DNA of 47,854 nucleotides from Bacteroidales bacterium (lineage in GTDB: Bacteria; Bacteroidota; Bacteroidia; Bacteroidales; UBA932), in contig JAFZVU010000080.1 of the NCBI GenBank assembly GCA_017617655.1, forward strand, positions 1 through 47,854, read 5' to 3'. The position numbers and the translations under genes were made by a program. This document shows, in pieces, positions 33,901 through 41,777 of the stretch. The notes beneath the pieces are model-generated. The model saw nothing but the letters and a program-made list of their open reading frames with translations. It searched no databases and had not been told where the DNA came from. Every line of letters starts with the position of its first letter. The first letter of the stretch is position 1.

Positions 33901-35665
33901 CGGTCTGGCCGAGAGCAAGTTCATTGTCCAGAAAGAGCTGATGGTTATGCCTCAGCTGCCGCTCTTCGCCACCGAAGGCGACCAGATAGTCCTCAAGAGC
34001 ATGGTTGCCAACGTGGGCGGCCGCGAACTTAAGGGCACAGCCAGCATAGTCTTCGAAGATGCCGACACCGGCCGCAAGCTCAATCTCGGCACCAAGGACA
34101 AGAAAGTGACCCTGGCGGCTGGCGCCCAGACCGAAGTGGCATGGACAGTAACCATCCCGGCTGCAAAGAAGATAAATGTGACAATCAGCATGACCGCCGA
34201 CGGCATTTCTGACGGAGAGAAGAACGCCATCGAGATAGTGCCGCAGGTGCAGGAAATCACCGAGACCGCATCGTTCGTGCTCGGAGGACCTCATGGCCGC
34301 AAGTACTACGAGAACCAGCTCAAGGAGCGCATCGGCGCCAAGGATGCCGTCATCAGATATGAAGAATACAGCACCCTCGACGCAGTCCGCAAGGCACTCG
34401 TGACCCCGGAGCTCCCCGCCAACGAAAACTTCATAGACTGGCTGAACGCCCTCTATGTGAACCAGACCCGCAAGAAGATAGGAGAGAGCTACGATGCAGC
34501 GCTCACCGAGGCGGCTGTCGCCAAGCTCAGGTCGCTGCAGCACTACGACGGCAGCTTCAGCTGGTTCCCCTGCATGTACGCTTCCGACGTGCTGACCATG
34601 CTCTTCCTCGAGAAGACTAAACAGCTCGAAAGGATGGGCGTTGCCGCAGAAGGCCTTGACGCCAGCGTCAGCAAGGCCCTCAAGTTCCTCGACAACCGCA
34701 TCGCCGCAATAGGCGACGTCAAGAACTGGAACTACGTCTCACTCATAGATTACTTCGCCATCCGCAGCCTCTACCTCGACGTTCCGATGTCAGATAAGGT
34801 AGCAGGAGTATTCAAGCAGTTCCTCACCAAGTCTGAGAAAGACTGGCAGACAATCTCGATCCTCGACAAGGCAAGGCTGGCCAACACGCTGCTGCGCACA
34901 AAGGGCACTACCTACTACGCCCGCTCGTTCGACGACCGCGTCGACAAGCTGATTGCTTCGCTCGTGGACCACGCCGTTGTCAACAGGACCGTCGGCTGCT
35001 ACTTCCCGAACGCAGTGATGCCGTTCAGGGGTCTGATGAGTTCTGAGATCTATGCCCACGCCGAGCTTCAGGAGCTGTTCTGGAAGGTAGGCGAGAGCGC
35101 GACCGTCAAGGGCCTGCAGCAGTGGCTTCTGCTCCAGAAGCACAACCAGGCCTGGGAGAACAACATGGCCACCGCCGACGCAGTGTTCGCCCTGCTCAGC
35201 CACGATGCCGAAGACCTCAAGCTAGGCGCCGTTTATTACACTTACAAGGCTCCGATGAAGACTGTCAAGGAGTTCGGCAACGACATGACTGTCAAGAGGA
35301 CCTTCTGGCGCGACGGCCGTGAGCTGGCCGAAGGCGACGTGCTCCATGTGGGCGACCGCATCGAGGTGAGATACGATATCTGGAACGGCGAGAACCGCTC
35401 GTTCGTCCAGGTACACGCCATGCGTCCGGCCTGCTTCTACCCGGTTGACGAGCGCTCTTATGGCTCTTCATATTTCTACAAGGAACAGACTGCCAGCGGC
35501 ACCGAGTATTACTACCAGCTGCTGCCGGAAGAGGACACACGCCTCGTAGAGTCATTCTACGTGACCCAGGAGGGAGTGTTCGACAAAGGTCTTGTGGAGA
35601 TAGAGTCGCTGTACGCCCCTGAATACAGAGGACACACAGCCGGAGGTACCGTTAAGAGTGAGTAG
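30923..35665 (+). CDS. Alpha-2-macroglobulin-like protein without a thioester
   Basis: A 1580-residue protein of the bacterial alpha-2-macroglobulin family. The N-terminal 190 residues are helical; MG-type domains follow, including SCYVYTDRRLYRPTDEIQFK (MG2-like, about 390); a Met-rich, acidic stretch (about 880-950) is where a bait region would be; FGTYRVLVRAHDKNLHSGLAESKF leads into the helical toroid. The CxEQ thioester of trapping macroglobulins is not found, so it would act without covalent capture. The signal is short and lacks the usual Lys (MVTLYLLLGLVYNAQN). I reject the TTG two codons upstream as start. Its end overlaps murA by 14 bp tail to tail. Confidence 0.85.
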   Translation: MVTLYLLLGLVYNAQNPSWNTTQYASLWAKVEKALDAGKPQTAAQYLAELENMTREKGDELECLEVMKQRYECLTRYNWKEARDYYTAYSTLRDSIFDDLDANIEKYCRHPRVIMLITEKIERLKNEEDYKSDANKSEEKYKEIRKMCEAAIKAFPKTDYAKELKGMIEEMDSSWLSFRGKEKGYPGTEFTYDINTRNVASADFKVYKMSGRYQIGDYEKFIKYDSGSTRCVLVGSKKLDSFANKYNIGESTSTTWKFDEEGIYIVKIVAGDQASYQNVYISRVAVALREVGSKYEVYAADAMSGKPYDNISVTTYRDSRSKGTFLAPVIISAKDYKQDGFTPLDQKLYMTPENYAMLAVNAGGDDFSEALSISKSYGGRYVYDPVRNSESCYVYTDRRLYRPTDEIQFKLVVFKSDGKEGSVIEGREVEVKLFAPAQSEPVATMKVVTNEWGSASGTFKIPEGSPNGTYSISTKNGSANVRVEEYVTPDFYLEMPTPEGMFTFDDVITQTGSVKGYAGVAMAGAKVEYTVRRRSMWVRWSPSVRYWTLIDEGSVTADANGNFSISFKAERPEFDEREEDPRAAYLIEVKVTDRQGETHEASSDIVVADIPLNLETSFTSEYTVNDTVIAVNRDVEKYLLIKADNRNGIPQSVEGTYRLTSGGKVQAEGIFTTGKREPLDFSTLPSGSYKLEYEVVWRGRTISASRNVALFSPSDSKAPVPSLLFFYPLTSKGGIEFVVATTEKDLYVELEIFDREEKLYRLPLHLSDEARHISLPYLESYNDCVELSLFTFRNYKRHLITREFSRPTAPTRFDLTIESFRDKTAPETQESFIVKGAPSELTVSIFDITTDRYGANSFPFSPFRAYSTYSPSIRTNISNDGMYYGESLMRPMMRTRAAGVNGAVMEDMLMMSKADVMIEPQVEMEEAATDTADEEAGGAGEEADVRSDFGETIAFYPHLVIGPDGSAEVKYTTRQAFGTYRVLVRAHDKNLHSGLAESKFIVQKELMVMPQLPLFATEGDQIVLKSMVANVGGRELKGTASIVFEDADTGRKLNLGTKDKKVTLAAGAQTEVAWTVTIPAAKKINVTISMTADGISDGEKNAIEIVPQVQEITETASFVLGGPHGRKYYENQLKERIGAKDAVIRYEEYSTLDAVRKALVTPELPANENFIDWLNALYVNQTRKKIGESYDAALTEAAVAKLRSLQHYDGSFSWFPCMYASDVLTMLFLEKTKQLERMGVAAEGLDASVSKALKFLDNRIAAIGDVKNWNYVSLIDYFAIRSLYLDVPMSDKVAGVFKQFLTKSEKDWQTISILDKARLANTLLRTKGTTYYARSFDDRVDKLIASLVDHAVVNRTVGCYFPNAVMPFRGLMSSEIYAHAELQELFWKVGESATVKGLQQWLLLQKHNQAWENNMATADAVFALLSHDAEDLKLGAVYYTYKAPMKTVKEFGNDMTVKRTFWRDGRELAEGDVLHVGDRIEVRYDIWNGENRSFVQVHAMRPACFYPVDERSYGSSYFYKEQTASGTEYYYQLLPEEDTRLVESFYVTQEGVFDKGLVEIESLYAPEYRGHTAGGTVKSE

Positions 35666-36977
35666 GCGGGTCGTCTATCCTGCGGATCTTGGCTCCTAAG
35701 GCAGAAAGCCTTTCTTCAATGTTCTCATAACCACGGTCGATCTGCTCGACATTGTGGATGAGGCTCCGCCCCTCTGCGCCGAGCGCTGCGATGAGCAGTG
35801 CGATGCCGGCGCGGATGTCGGGCGAGGTCATCTCCCTGCCCTTCAGGTTGCGGGTGTGGTTGTGTCCTATCACCACGGCCCTGTGCGGGTCGCAGAGGAT
35901 TATCTGGGCACCCATGTCGATGAGCTTGTCGACGAAGAACAGTCGGCTCTCGAACATCTTCTGGTGGATGAGCACGCTGCCCTTCGACTGGGTGGCCACA
36001 ACCAGCATGACGCTGAGAAGGTCGGGGGTGAGGCCGGGCCACGGGGCGTCGGCTATCTTGAGGATGGAGCCGTCGATGTATGTTTCCACTGAATTCTGCT
36101 TCTGGGCGGGGATGTAGATGTCGTCGCCCTTCTGGATTACCTTGATGCCAAGGCGGCGGAAACTGTCGGGGATTATGCCGAGGTTCTTGTATGAGACGTT
36201 CTTGATGGTAAGCTCGCTGCGGGTCATGGCGGCCATGCCGATGAAGCTGCCGACCTCGATCATGTCGGGCAGTATGGTGTGGGATGCTCCGTGGAGGGTC
36301 TCGACGCCGTCGATGGTGAGAAGGTTGGAGCCTATGCCCTGGATCTTCGCACCCATGCCGACCAGCATGTGGCAGAGCTGCTGTACGTAAGGCTCGCAGG
36401 CGGCGTTGTAGATTACGCTGCGGCCCCTGGCGGTGACTGCGGCCATTATTATGTTGGCGGTACCGGTGACGGAAGCCTCCGACATCAGGATGTCGGCGCC
36501 CTTGAGCTTTTTAGCGGTGATTACGAAAGTAGCCTTTTCAACATCATATTCTGACTTGGCACCTAGCTTGGCGAAACCTTCGAAATGGGTGTCGAGGTGG
36601 CGGCGTCCGATCTTGTCTCCGCCCGGCTTGGCCACGATGGCGAAACCGATGCGGCTCAGCAGCGGACCCACCAGCATCACGCTTCCGCGCAGGGCTGCGT
36701 TGTCCCTGCGGAACTTCTCGCTGGCAAGGAACTCCATATCGATGTCCTCCGCTTTGAACGACCATTTCTTCTCCCCGACCTTTGCGACCTTGCAGCCCAT
36801 CTCCTGCAGCAGCCCGATGAGGTTGCGCACGTCGGCGATGTCCGGGACGTTGTCGATTATGATTTCGTCTCTGGTGAGCAGAACTGCGCAAAGGACCTGC
36901 AGGGCTTCGTTCTTCGCTCCCTGGGGAGTGATGACGCCGTGCAACTGATGTCCGCCTTCTATTTCAAAAGATGCCAT
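35652..36977 (-). CDS. murA: UDP-N-acetylglucosamine 1-carboxyvinyltransferase
   Basis: A 441-residue enzyme for the first committed step of peptidoglycan synthesis (enolpyruvyl transfer to UDP-GlcNAc). Lys22 and Asn23 (AKNEAL) are in place. At the position of the E. coli Cys115, in PGGxxIGRR, there is Asp121, the substitution known to confer fosfomycin insensitivity in other bacteria. The C-terminal half has RAGIALLIAAL as expected. It is divergent from dusB. Confidence 0.96.
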   Translation of the reverse strand: MASFEIEGGHQLHGVITPQGAKNEALQVLCAVLLTRDEIIIDNVPDIADVRNLIGLLQEMGCKVAKVGEKKWSFKAEDIDMEFLASEKFRRDNAALRGSVMLVGPLLSRIGFAIVAKPGGDKIGRRHLDTHFEGFAKLGAKSEYDVEKATFVITAKKLKGADILMSEASVTGTANIIMAAVTARGRSVIYNAACEPYVQQLCHMLVGMGAKIQGIGSNLLTIDGVETLHGASHTILPDMIEVGSFIGMAAMTRSELTIKNVSYKNLGIIPDSFRRLGIKVIQKGDDIYIPAQKQNSVETYIDGSILKIADAPWPGLTPDLLSVMLVVATQSKGSVLIHQKMFESRLFFVDKLIDMGAQIILCDPHRAVVIGHNHTRNLKGREMTSPDIRAGIALLIAALGAEGRSLIHNVEQIDRGYENIEERLSALGAKIRRIDDPPTHS

Positions 36978-37005
36978 GCTGTTAATACTGTTGATAAAGA
37001 TTACT

Positions 37006-37023
37006 CAAAGATAACTATTTTTG
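37006..37023. promoter_or_regulatory. Back-to-back promoters of murA and dusB
   Basis: Minus strand: TATCTTTG (37013-37006), 28 nt before murA. Plus strand: TATTTTTG (37016-37023), 5 nt before the dusB ATG, with a TTG at 36991-36993. Only two bases separate the boxes. Confidence 0.6.
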
Positions 37024-37028
37024 CTCTT

Positions 37029-38003
37029 ATGAAAATCGGTGATGTCGATTTAGGTTCCAAACCTCTGCTGCTGGCTCCGATGGAGGACGTGACGGACGTA
37101 TCGTTCAGATATGTCTGCAAGAAATTCGGCGCCGACATGATGTACACCGAGTTCATCTCTTCCGACGGCCTTGTCCGCGACGCTGCGGGCTGCCTGGCCA
37201 AGATGCAGATCTACGATTACGAGCGGCCCATAGGCATGCAGGTCTACGGCAATATCCCCGATGCCATGGTGGAGTCCGCCAGGCGTATGGACGAGGCCGG
37301 GGCAGACGTAATCGACATAAACTTCGGCTGTCCGGTGAGCAAGATCGCCCGCCGCGGGGCCGGGAGCGGCATGATGAAGGAGCCCGACAAGATGGTGGAG
37401 ATTACCCGCCGCATAGTGGAGGCTGTGTCGAGGCCGGTGACAGTGAAGACCCGCCTGGGCTGGGACGAGAATTCGAAGATAATAGTGGAGCTGGCTGAGC
37501 GCCTGCAGGACGCCGGCATCGCTGCCCTTACCATCCACGGCCGCACACGCTGCCAGATGTACAAGGGCGAGGCTGACTGGACGCTTATAGGCGCGGTGAA
37601 GAACAATCCCCGCATAACCATCCCCATAATCGGCAACGGCGACATCAAGACTCCGCAGGACGCTGCCGCCGCCTTCGACCGCTACGGTGTGGACGGCATC
37701 ATGATAGGCCGGGCCAGCTTCGGACACCCGTGGATTTTCAAGGAGATCAGGCATTATCTGGAAACGGGAGAAGAGCTGCCGCCGATGTCGGTGGCCGACA
37801 GGGTGGCGCTGGCGAAGGACCATCTGGCGAAATCGATCGAGGTGAAAGGCCCGCGCACGGGCGTGCTGGAGATGCGCCGCCACCTGAGCTGCTATTTCAA
37901 GGCTCTGGACAACTTCAAGGAGACGAGACTGAAACTGGTGACATCGATGGATGTCGACGAGATATATTCAATTCTGGACTATATACAGGAGCACTGGGGA
38001 TAA
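37029..38003 (+). CDS. dusB: tRNA-dihydrouridine synthase
   Basis: A 324-residue FMN enzyme that reduces uridines in the tRNA D-loop. The TIM barrel holds LAPMEDVTDVSFR, INFGCPVSKI with the catalytic Cys (about 101), VKTRLGWD, IHGRTRCQMYKG and MIGRASFGHPWIF, all typical of DusB. I chose the ATG at 37029; the longer open frame upstream runs antisense through murA. Its stop overlaps the lpxK start (TAATG). Confidence 0.93.
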   Translation: MKIGDVDLGSKPLLLAPMEDVTDVSFRYVCKKFGADMMYTEFISSDGLVRDAAGCLAKMQIYDYERPIGMQVYGNIPDAMVESARRMDEAGADVIDINFGCPVSKIARRGAGSGMMKEPDKMVEITRRIVEAVSRPVTVKTRLGWDENSKIIVELAERLQDAGIAALTIHGRTRCQMYKGEADWTLIGAVKNNPRITIPIIGNGDIKTPQDAAAAFDRYGVDGIMIGRASFGHPWIFKEIRHYLETGEELPPMSVADRVALAKDHLAKSIEVKGPRTGVLEMRRHLSCYFKALDNFKETRLKLVTSMDVDEIYSILDYIQEHWG

Positions 38004-39133
38004 TGTCATTATTTGCTAGCAAAGTTCTTCTTTTTCCTTACTACACGCTGCTGAAGCTGCGCAACCGTGCCTACGACAAGGGCCGGCGCAAAGTTGCGGA
38101 TTACCGCAACTACGGCGACAAGGTCATTTCTTTCGGAAACATAGCGATGGGCGGCACGGGCAAGACTCCGCACGTGGAGATGTTCATCCGCCATTTCCTC
38201 GAAAAAGGCAAGACGGTGGCCGTGGTGTCGAGAGGATATAAGCGCAAGACCAGGGAGCCGCTGGAAGTCCAGGTCGACTCTTCAGCTCTTGAAGTGGGGG
38301 ACGAACCTCTGCAGATCAAGCGCAAATTTCCGCAGGTGCGGGTCTTTGTAAACAAAAAAAGGGAAGATACCGTCGAAACACTTATCAATCCTCCTCTGGG
38401 TGTCCCGGTCGACATAATCCTGCTGGACGACGCTCACCAGTACCGCCGCCTCATCCCCGGCCGTTCGATAGTGCTCATAGATTACAGCAGGCCGGTCTTC
38501 AAGGACAACCTCTTCCCCTTCGGAAAGCTGCGTGACCTTCCGGACCAGATTAAGCGTGCCGATACTGTTATAATCACCCGCAGCCCCGGATGGCTCGACG
38601 AATGGCAGAAGGAGAAAGTCAGGACTGCAAACCACCTCAATCCCAGCCAGCGGCTGTACTTCACCACGGTTGATTACCTCAAGCCGCTGGAAGTGTTTGA
38701 AGGGGCGGACGGCCGCTTCATCTACAGCCAGGAATGCATCCTTTTCACCGGCATTGCCGATCCCATCGAGCTCCACAACTTCCTCACTACGAAGTATGCG
38801 GAGATATACGAGGTGAAATATCCCGACCACCATCTATATAAGAAAGGTGACATAAGGGCGCTGGCTCGTCTGGCCAGAAAACACCCTGCCGCCGTGCTCC
38901 TCACTACTGAAAAGGATGCACAGCGGCTGAGATTGATAGAGGACGCCTGCAAGGCGATCCGCACACGTCTGTTCTATGTGCCTATAGAAACCAGGCTGAT
39001 AGAAGGTGAAAGCGACTTACTTCTCTACGAAAGTCACAATGGAGTGAGCCGGAATCCTGAACGACAGAGAAGAGCCGTCGACACTGAAGCTGTTGAAAGC
39101 TACCGTACCGACCTTTTCGGGAACATCGAATGA
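38003..39133 (+). CDS. lpxK: Tetraacyldisaccharide 4'-kinase
   Basis: A 376-residue inner-membrane-associated kinase that adds the 4'-phosphate to the lipid A precursor. The P-loop region is GNIAMGGTGKTP (about 45-56); VSRGYKRKT, DAHQYRRL (in place of the more common DGFQH) and LLTTEKDAQRL are also family blocks. The last 39 codons overlap the 3' end of the arabinofuranosidase gene on the other strand by 117 bp, and this Arg-rich tail goes beyond the usual family end. It is translationally coupled to dusB. Confidence 0.92.
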   Translation: MSLFASKVLLFPYYTLLKLRNRAYDKGRRKVADYRNYGDKVISFGNIAMGGTGKTPHVEMFIRHFLEKGKTVAVVSRGYKRKTREPLEVQVDSSALEVGDEPLQIKRKFPQVRVFVNKKREDTVETLINPPLGVPVDIILLDDAHQYRRLIPGRSIVLIDYSRPVFKDNLFPFGKLRDLPDQIKRADTVIITRSPGWLDEWQKEKVRTANHLNPSQRLYFTTVDYLKPLEVFEGADGRFIYSQECILFTGIADPIELHNFLTTKYAEIYEVKYPDHHLYKKGDIRALARLARKHPAAVLLTTEKDAQRLRLIEDACKAIRTRLFYVPIETRLIEGESDLLLYESHNGVSRNPERQRRAVDTEAVESYRTDLFGNIE

Positions 39134-40585
39134 GTTGTAGTCTTTCACATCCGCGCTGTTCAGGATCTCGGCGGTGAAGGCCTTGCCGCTCCCGCCCAGA
39201 TTTACGGTTACGTCCACATCGTTGTCAAGATTAACGTTGGTCACGGAGATGCTCAGCTTGCCTGCGTCTGAGATTGACGTGGTTGAGCTGATTGCATGTA
39301 CGTCGGCCAGCTTGCCTTCCTCTCTCTGGAGCAGGTCAGACTTCACTTCGGCCGGCACATATTTGTTTCCGCGGTGGGTGTTGTACATCTTGTATACGAA
39401 GAAGGTAGGGGTCTTGACCATCTTGTCGTCGCGGGTGAGGAGCATGGCCTGCAGCACGTTCACCATCTGGGCGATGTTGGTCATACCCAGGCGCTCGGTG
39501 TATTTGTGGAAGATGTCGAAGGTGGTGGAAGCTACGATGGCGTCGCGCATGGTGTTCTGCTGGAAGAGGTGGCCCGGGTTGGTACCTTCCTCTACGTCCC
39601 ACCAGGTGCCCCACTCGTCGATGAGGAGCTTGATGTTTCCTTCAGGGTCGTATTTGTCCATTATGGCGATGTGCTTCTTGATCACAGGCTCGATGCCCAT
39701 GGACTTGCCGACGGTCCAGTAGTAGAAGTCAGAATCGAAGTCGGTGGCGGAGCCGTGGCTGGGCTTGCTGAAGTCTGTAGAATAATAGTGCACTCCGATG
39801 CCGTCCATCTGCTGGCCGATGCCGGACATCAGCACTTCAGTCCAGTCGTAGTCATAGTCTGAAGCGCCGCTGGCAATCTTGAACAGGTGGTTTCCGCCGT
39901 AGTCGCGGCAGTACTCAGCGTAGCGGCGATACTCTCCGGCATAGTATTCAGGAGTCATCTGTCCGCCGCAGCCCCAGCTTTCGTTTCCGACGCCCAGGTA
40001 TTTCACCTTCCAGGGCTCCTTGCGGCCGTTCTTGGCCCTCATGTCGGCCCATTTGCCGCCGTCAGCTGTCATGTAGAGCACCCAGTTGGCAAGCTCCTGC
40101 ACGCTGCCGCTGCCGACGTTGCCGCTGATATAGGGTTCGCATCCCAGCATCTCGCAGAGGTTGAGGAATTCGTGGGTTCCGAAGCTGTTGTTCTCCACGG
40201 TGCCTCCCCACGAAGAGTTGACCATAGTGGGACGGTTGTCCCCGATGCCGTCTTCCCAGTGGTAGTAGTCTGCAAAGCAGCCGCCCGGCCAGCGGATCAC
40301 CGGCACTTTCAGCTCGCGCAGAGCTTCCAGCACGTCGTTGCGGTAGCCGTCGGTGTTGGGGATGGGCGAATTCTTGCCGACCCAGATGCCGCCGTAGATG
40401 CCGCTTCCCAGGTGTTCTGCGAACTGTCCGTAGAGTTCGTCAGGGATTACGTTGACGGCCTGGTCGGGGTGGATGGTTATGGTTGCAGTGTTTGTAGGAG
40501 CCGGAATCGAGTTGCCGCTGCCTGCGCAAGAGACTAGTGCGAAGCCTGCGATTGCGGCCAGAGATGCTAGAATCAGTCTTTTCAT
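39017..40585 (-). CDS. GH51 alpha-L-arabinofuranosidase lipoprotein
   Basis: A 522-residue glycoside hydrolase with a lipoprotein signal (LASLAAIAGFALVSC, Cys20). The TIM barrel carries the acid/base in GVGNESWG (Glu202) and the nucleophile in LLIDEWGTWW (Glu324). The C-terminal beta-domain ends SFRIPAHSIVTFVEK. It removes arabinose from arabinoxylan or arabinan side chains. No SusC/SusD pair is near it, so it is not part of a visible utilisation locus. Confidence 0.94.
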   Translation of the reverse strand: MKRLILASLAAIAGFALVSCAGSGNSIPAPTNTATITIHPDQAVNVIPDELYGQFAEHLGSGIYGGIWVGKNSPIPNTDGYRNDVLEALRELKVPVIRWPGGCFADYYHWEDGIGDNRPTMVNSSWGGTVENNSFGTHEFLNLCEMLGCEPYISGNVGSGSVQELANWVLYMTADGGKWADMRAKNGRKEPWKVKYLGVGNESWGCGGQMTPEYYAGEYRRYAEYCRDYGGNHLFKIASGASDYDYDWTEVLMSGIGQQMDGIGVHYYSTDFSKPSHGSATDFDSDFYYWTVGKSMGIEPVIKKHIAIMDKYDPEGNIKLLIDEWGTWWDVEEGTNPGHLFQQNTMRDAIVASTTFDIFHKYTERLGMTNIAQMVNVLQAMLLTRDDKMVKTPTFFVYKMYNTHRGNKYVPAEVKSDLLQREEGKLADVHAISSTTSISDAGKLSISVTNVNLDNDVDVTVNLGGSGKAFTAEILNSADVKDYNSFDVPEKVGTVAFNSFSVDGSSLSFRIPAHSIVTFVEK

Positions 40586-40648
40586 AGTTTGTTGAGGTTT
40601 ACGGGTGTAAATTTAGGAAAAAGAACATTATAAACAGAAGTATATAAT

Positions 40649-40700
40649 TTGCTTGTTATGAAAAAATGGCTATCTTTGCAGCCCCCAAAAAAGTGGGAAA
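40649..40700 (+). promoter_or_regulatory. rplM operon promoter and 5' mRNA hairpin
   Basis: TTTG with TTG at 40649-40651, 19 nt, then TATCTTTG (40671-40678): a full consensus match. The mRNA should begin near CAGCCCCC; CCCCC (40682-40686) can pair with GTGGG (40693-40697) around a loop of A. The rplC promoter has the same TTTGCAGCCCC junction. About 40 AT-rich nt follow before the GTG start. Confidence 0.75.
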
Positions 40701-40739
40701 TCGCAACATTTAAGTATTAACTAATTAACAATCAAGACT

Positions 40740-41192
40740 GTGGACACACTTAGCTACAAAACACTGTCGGTCAACAAAGAGAACTCCTCTAAAGAGTGGG
40801 TTGTCATCGATGCTACCGATCAGGTCCTCGGCCGTCTTGCTAGCAGGGTAGCGATTTTGCTCCGTGGCAAAAACAAACCCAACTTCACTCCGAACGCTGA
40901 CTGTGGTGACAACGTCATCATCCTCAACGCAGACAAAGTTCGTCTGACCGGAAAGAAGCTCACTGACAAGCAGTACGTCCGCTACACCGGCTACCCGGGT
41001 GGACAGCGTTTCGCAACGCCTAAGGATCTGCTCCAGCGCAAACCGTTGGCCGTTCTCGAGCACGCCATCAAAGGCATGCTTCCCAAGACACGTCTGGGTG
41101 AGCAGCAGTTCCATAACCTGTATCTCTATACAGGCAGCGAACATCCTCACGCAGCACAAAACCCTAAAACTATTACATTAAACGAAATCTAA
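40740..41192 (+). CDS. rplM: 50S ribosomal protein L13
   Basis: A 150-residue protein, one of the first to assemble on 23S rRNA. It has WVVIDATDQVLGRLAS, the NADKVRLTGKK block and the YTGYPGGQ loop. The start is GTG at 40740, giving MDTLSYKT, which matches the conserved N-terminus of Bacteroidota L13; no ATG fits. First gene of rplM-rpsI-rpsB-tsf. Confidence 0.97.
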   Translation: MDTLSYKTLSVNKENSSKEWVVIDATDQVLGRLASRVAILLRGKNKPNFTPNADCGDNVIILNADKVRLTGKKLTDKQYVRYTGYPGGQRFATPKDLLQRKPLAVLEHAIKGMLPKTRLGEQQFHNLYLYTGSEHPHAAQNPKTITLNEI

Positions 41193-41199
41193 ACAGAGC

Positions 41200-41589
41200 A
41201 TGGAAGTAATTAACGCCCTTGGAAGACGTAAATCAGCAGTTGCTCGCGTTTATGTAAACACTGGAAAAGGCAACATCACGATCAACGACCGTCCCCTCGA
41301 AGAGTACTTCAGGGAGGACACTCTCCGTTACATCGTGCAGCAGCCCCTTGAACTCACAGGTACCCTTTCTTCATTCGACATCAAGGTTACCCTTGACGGC
41401 GGTGGAATCAAAGGTCAGGCCGAAGCTCTCCGCCTTGCAATCGCCCGCGCACTTTGCAAGATCGACAAAGAGGCTTATCGTCCTATTCTGAAATCTAACG
41501 GCTTCCTCACCCGTGACAGCCGCGAGGTTGAAAGAAAGAAACCTGGTCAGCCCGGTGCACGCAGACGCTTCCAATTCAGCAAACGTTAA
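41200..41589 (+). CDS. rpsI: 30S ribosomal protein S9
   Basis: A 129-residue protein whose C-terminal tail reaches the P-site tRNA. The GRRKSAVARVYV start block, GGGIKGQAEALRLAIARAL and the terminal RRRFQFSKR are all typical. Seven bases separate it from rplM. Confidence 0.97.
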   Translation: MEVINALGRRKSAVARVYVNTGKGNITINDRPLEEYFREDTLRYIVQQPLELTGTLSSFDIKVTLDGGGIKGQAEALRLAIARALCKIDKEAYRPILKSNGFLTRDSREVERKKPGQPGARRRFQFSKR

Positions 41590-41777
41590 CATTATTACGA
41601 TTTACGACTTTATCGCACAGGTGGTTTACAGTAAAATGATCGGACCCGCTTATTGCTACCAATCGTTTGACCATCTGCGGAAAATCTGAAAGACCGGCTG
41701 CGGCCGCTACTTTCAGGATTGACAAAAAGAGAATCCTCGCAAAGGAGGATCACAGAAACAAACAAAAACAAACCAAA
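41590..41777 (+). promoter_or_regulatory. rpsB leader region with two hairpins
   Basis: 188 bp between rpsI and rpsB without a gene. It holds CTGAAAG/CTTTCAG (41686-41692 with 41710-41716) around a GC-rich loop, and ATCCTC/GAGGAT (41733-41738 with 41745-41750), then an A/C-rich unstructured run to the ATG. An S2-dependent autoregulatory leader is possible, as in other bacteria, but I cannot match a known fold. An upstream in-frame codon at 41667 would add 37 odd residues to S2 and is rejected. Confidence 0.4.

Noticed and set aside
36585-37028. Long open frame extending dusB upstream
   Set aside because: It runs antisense through murA; DusB similarity starts at MKIGDVDLG.
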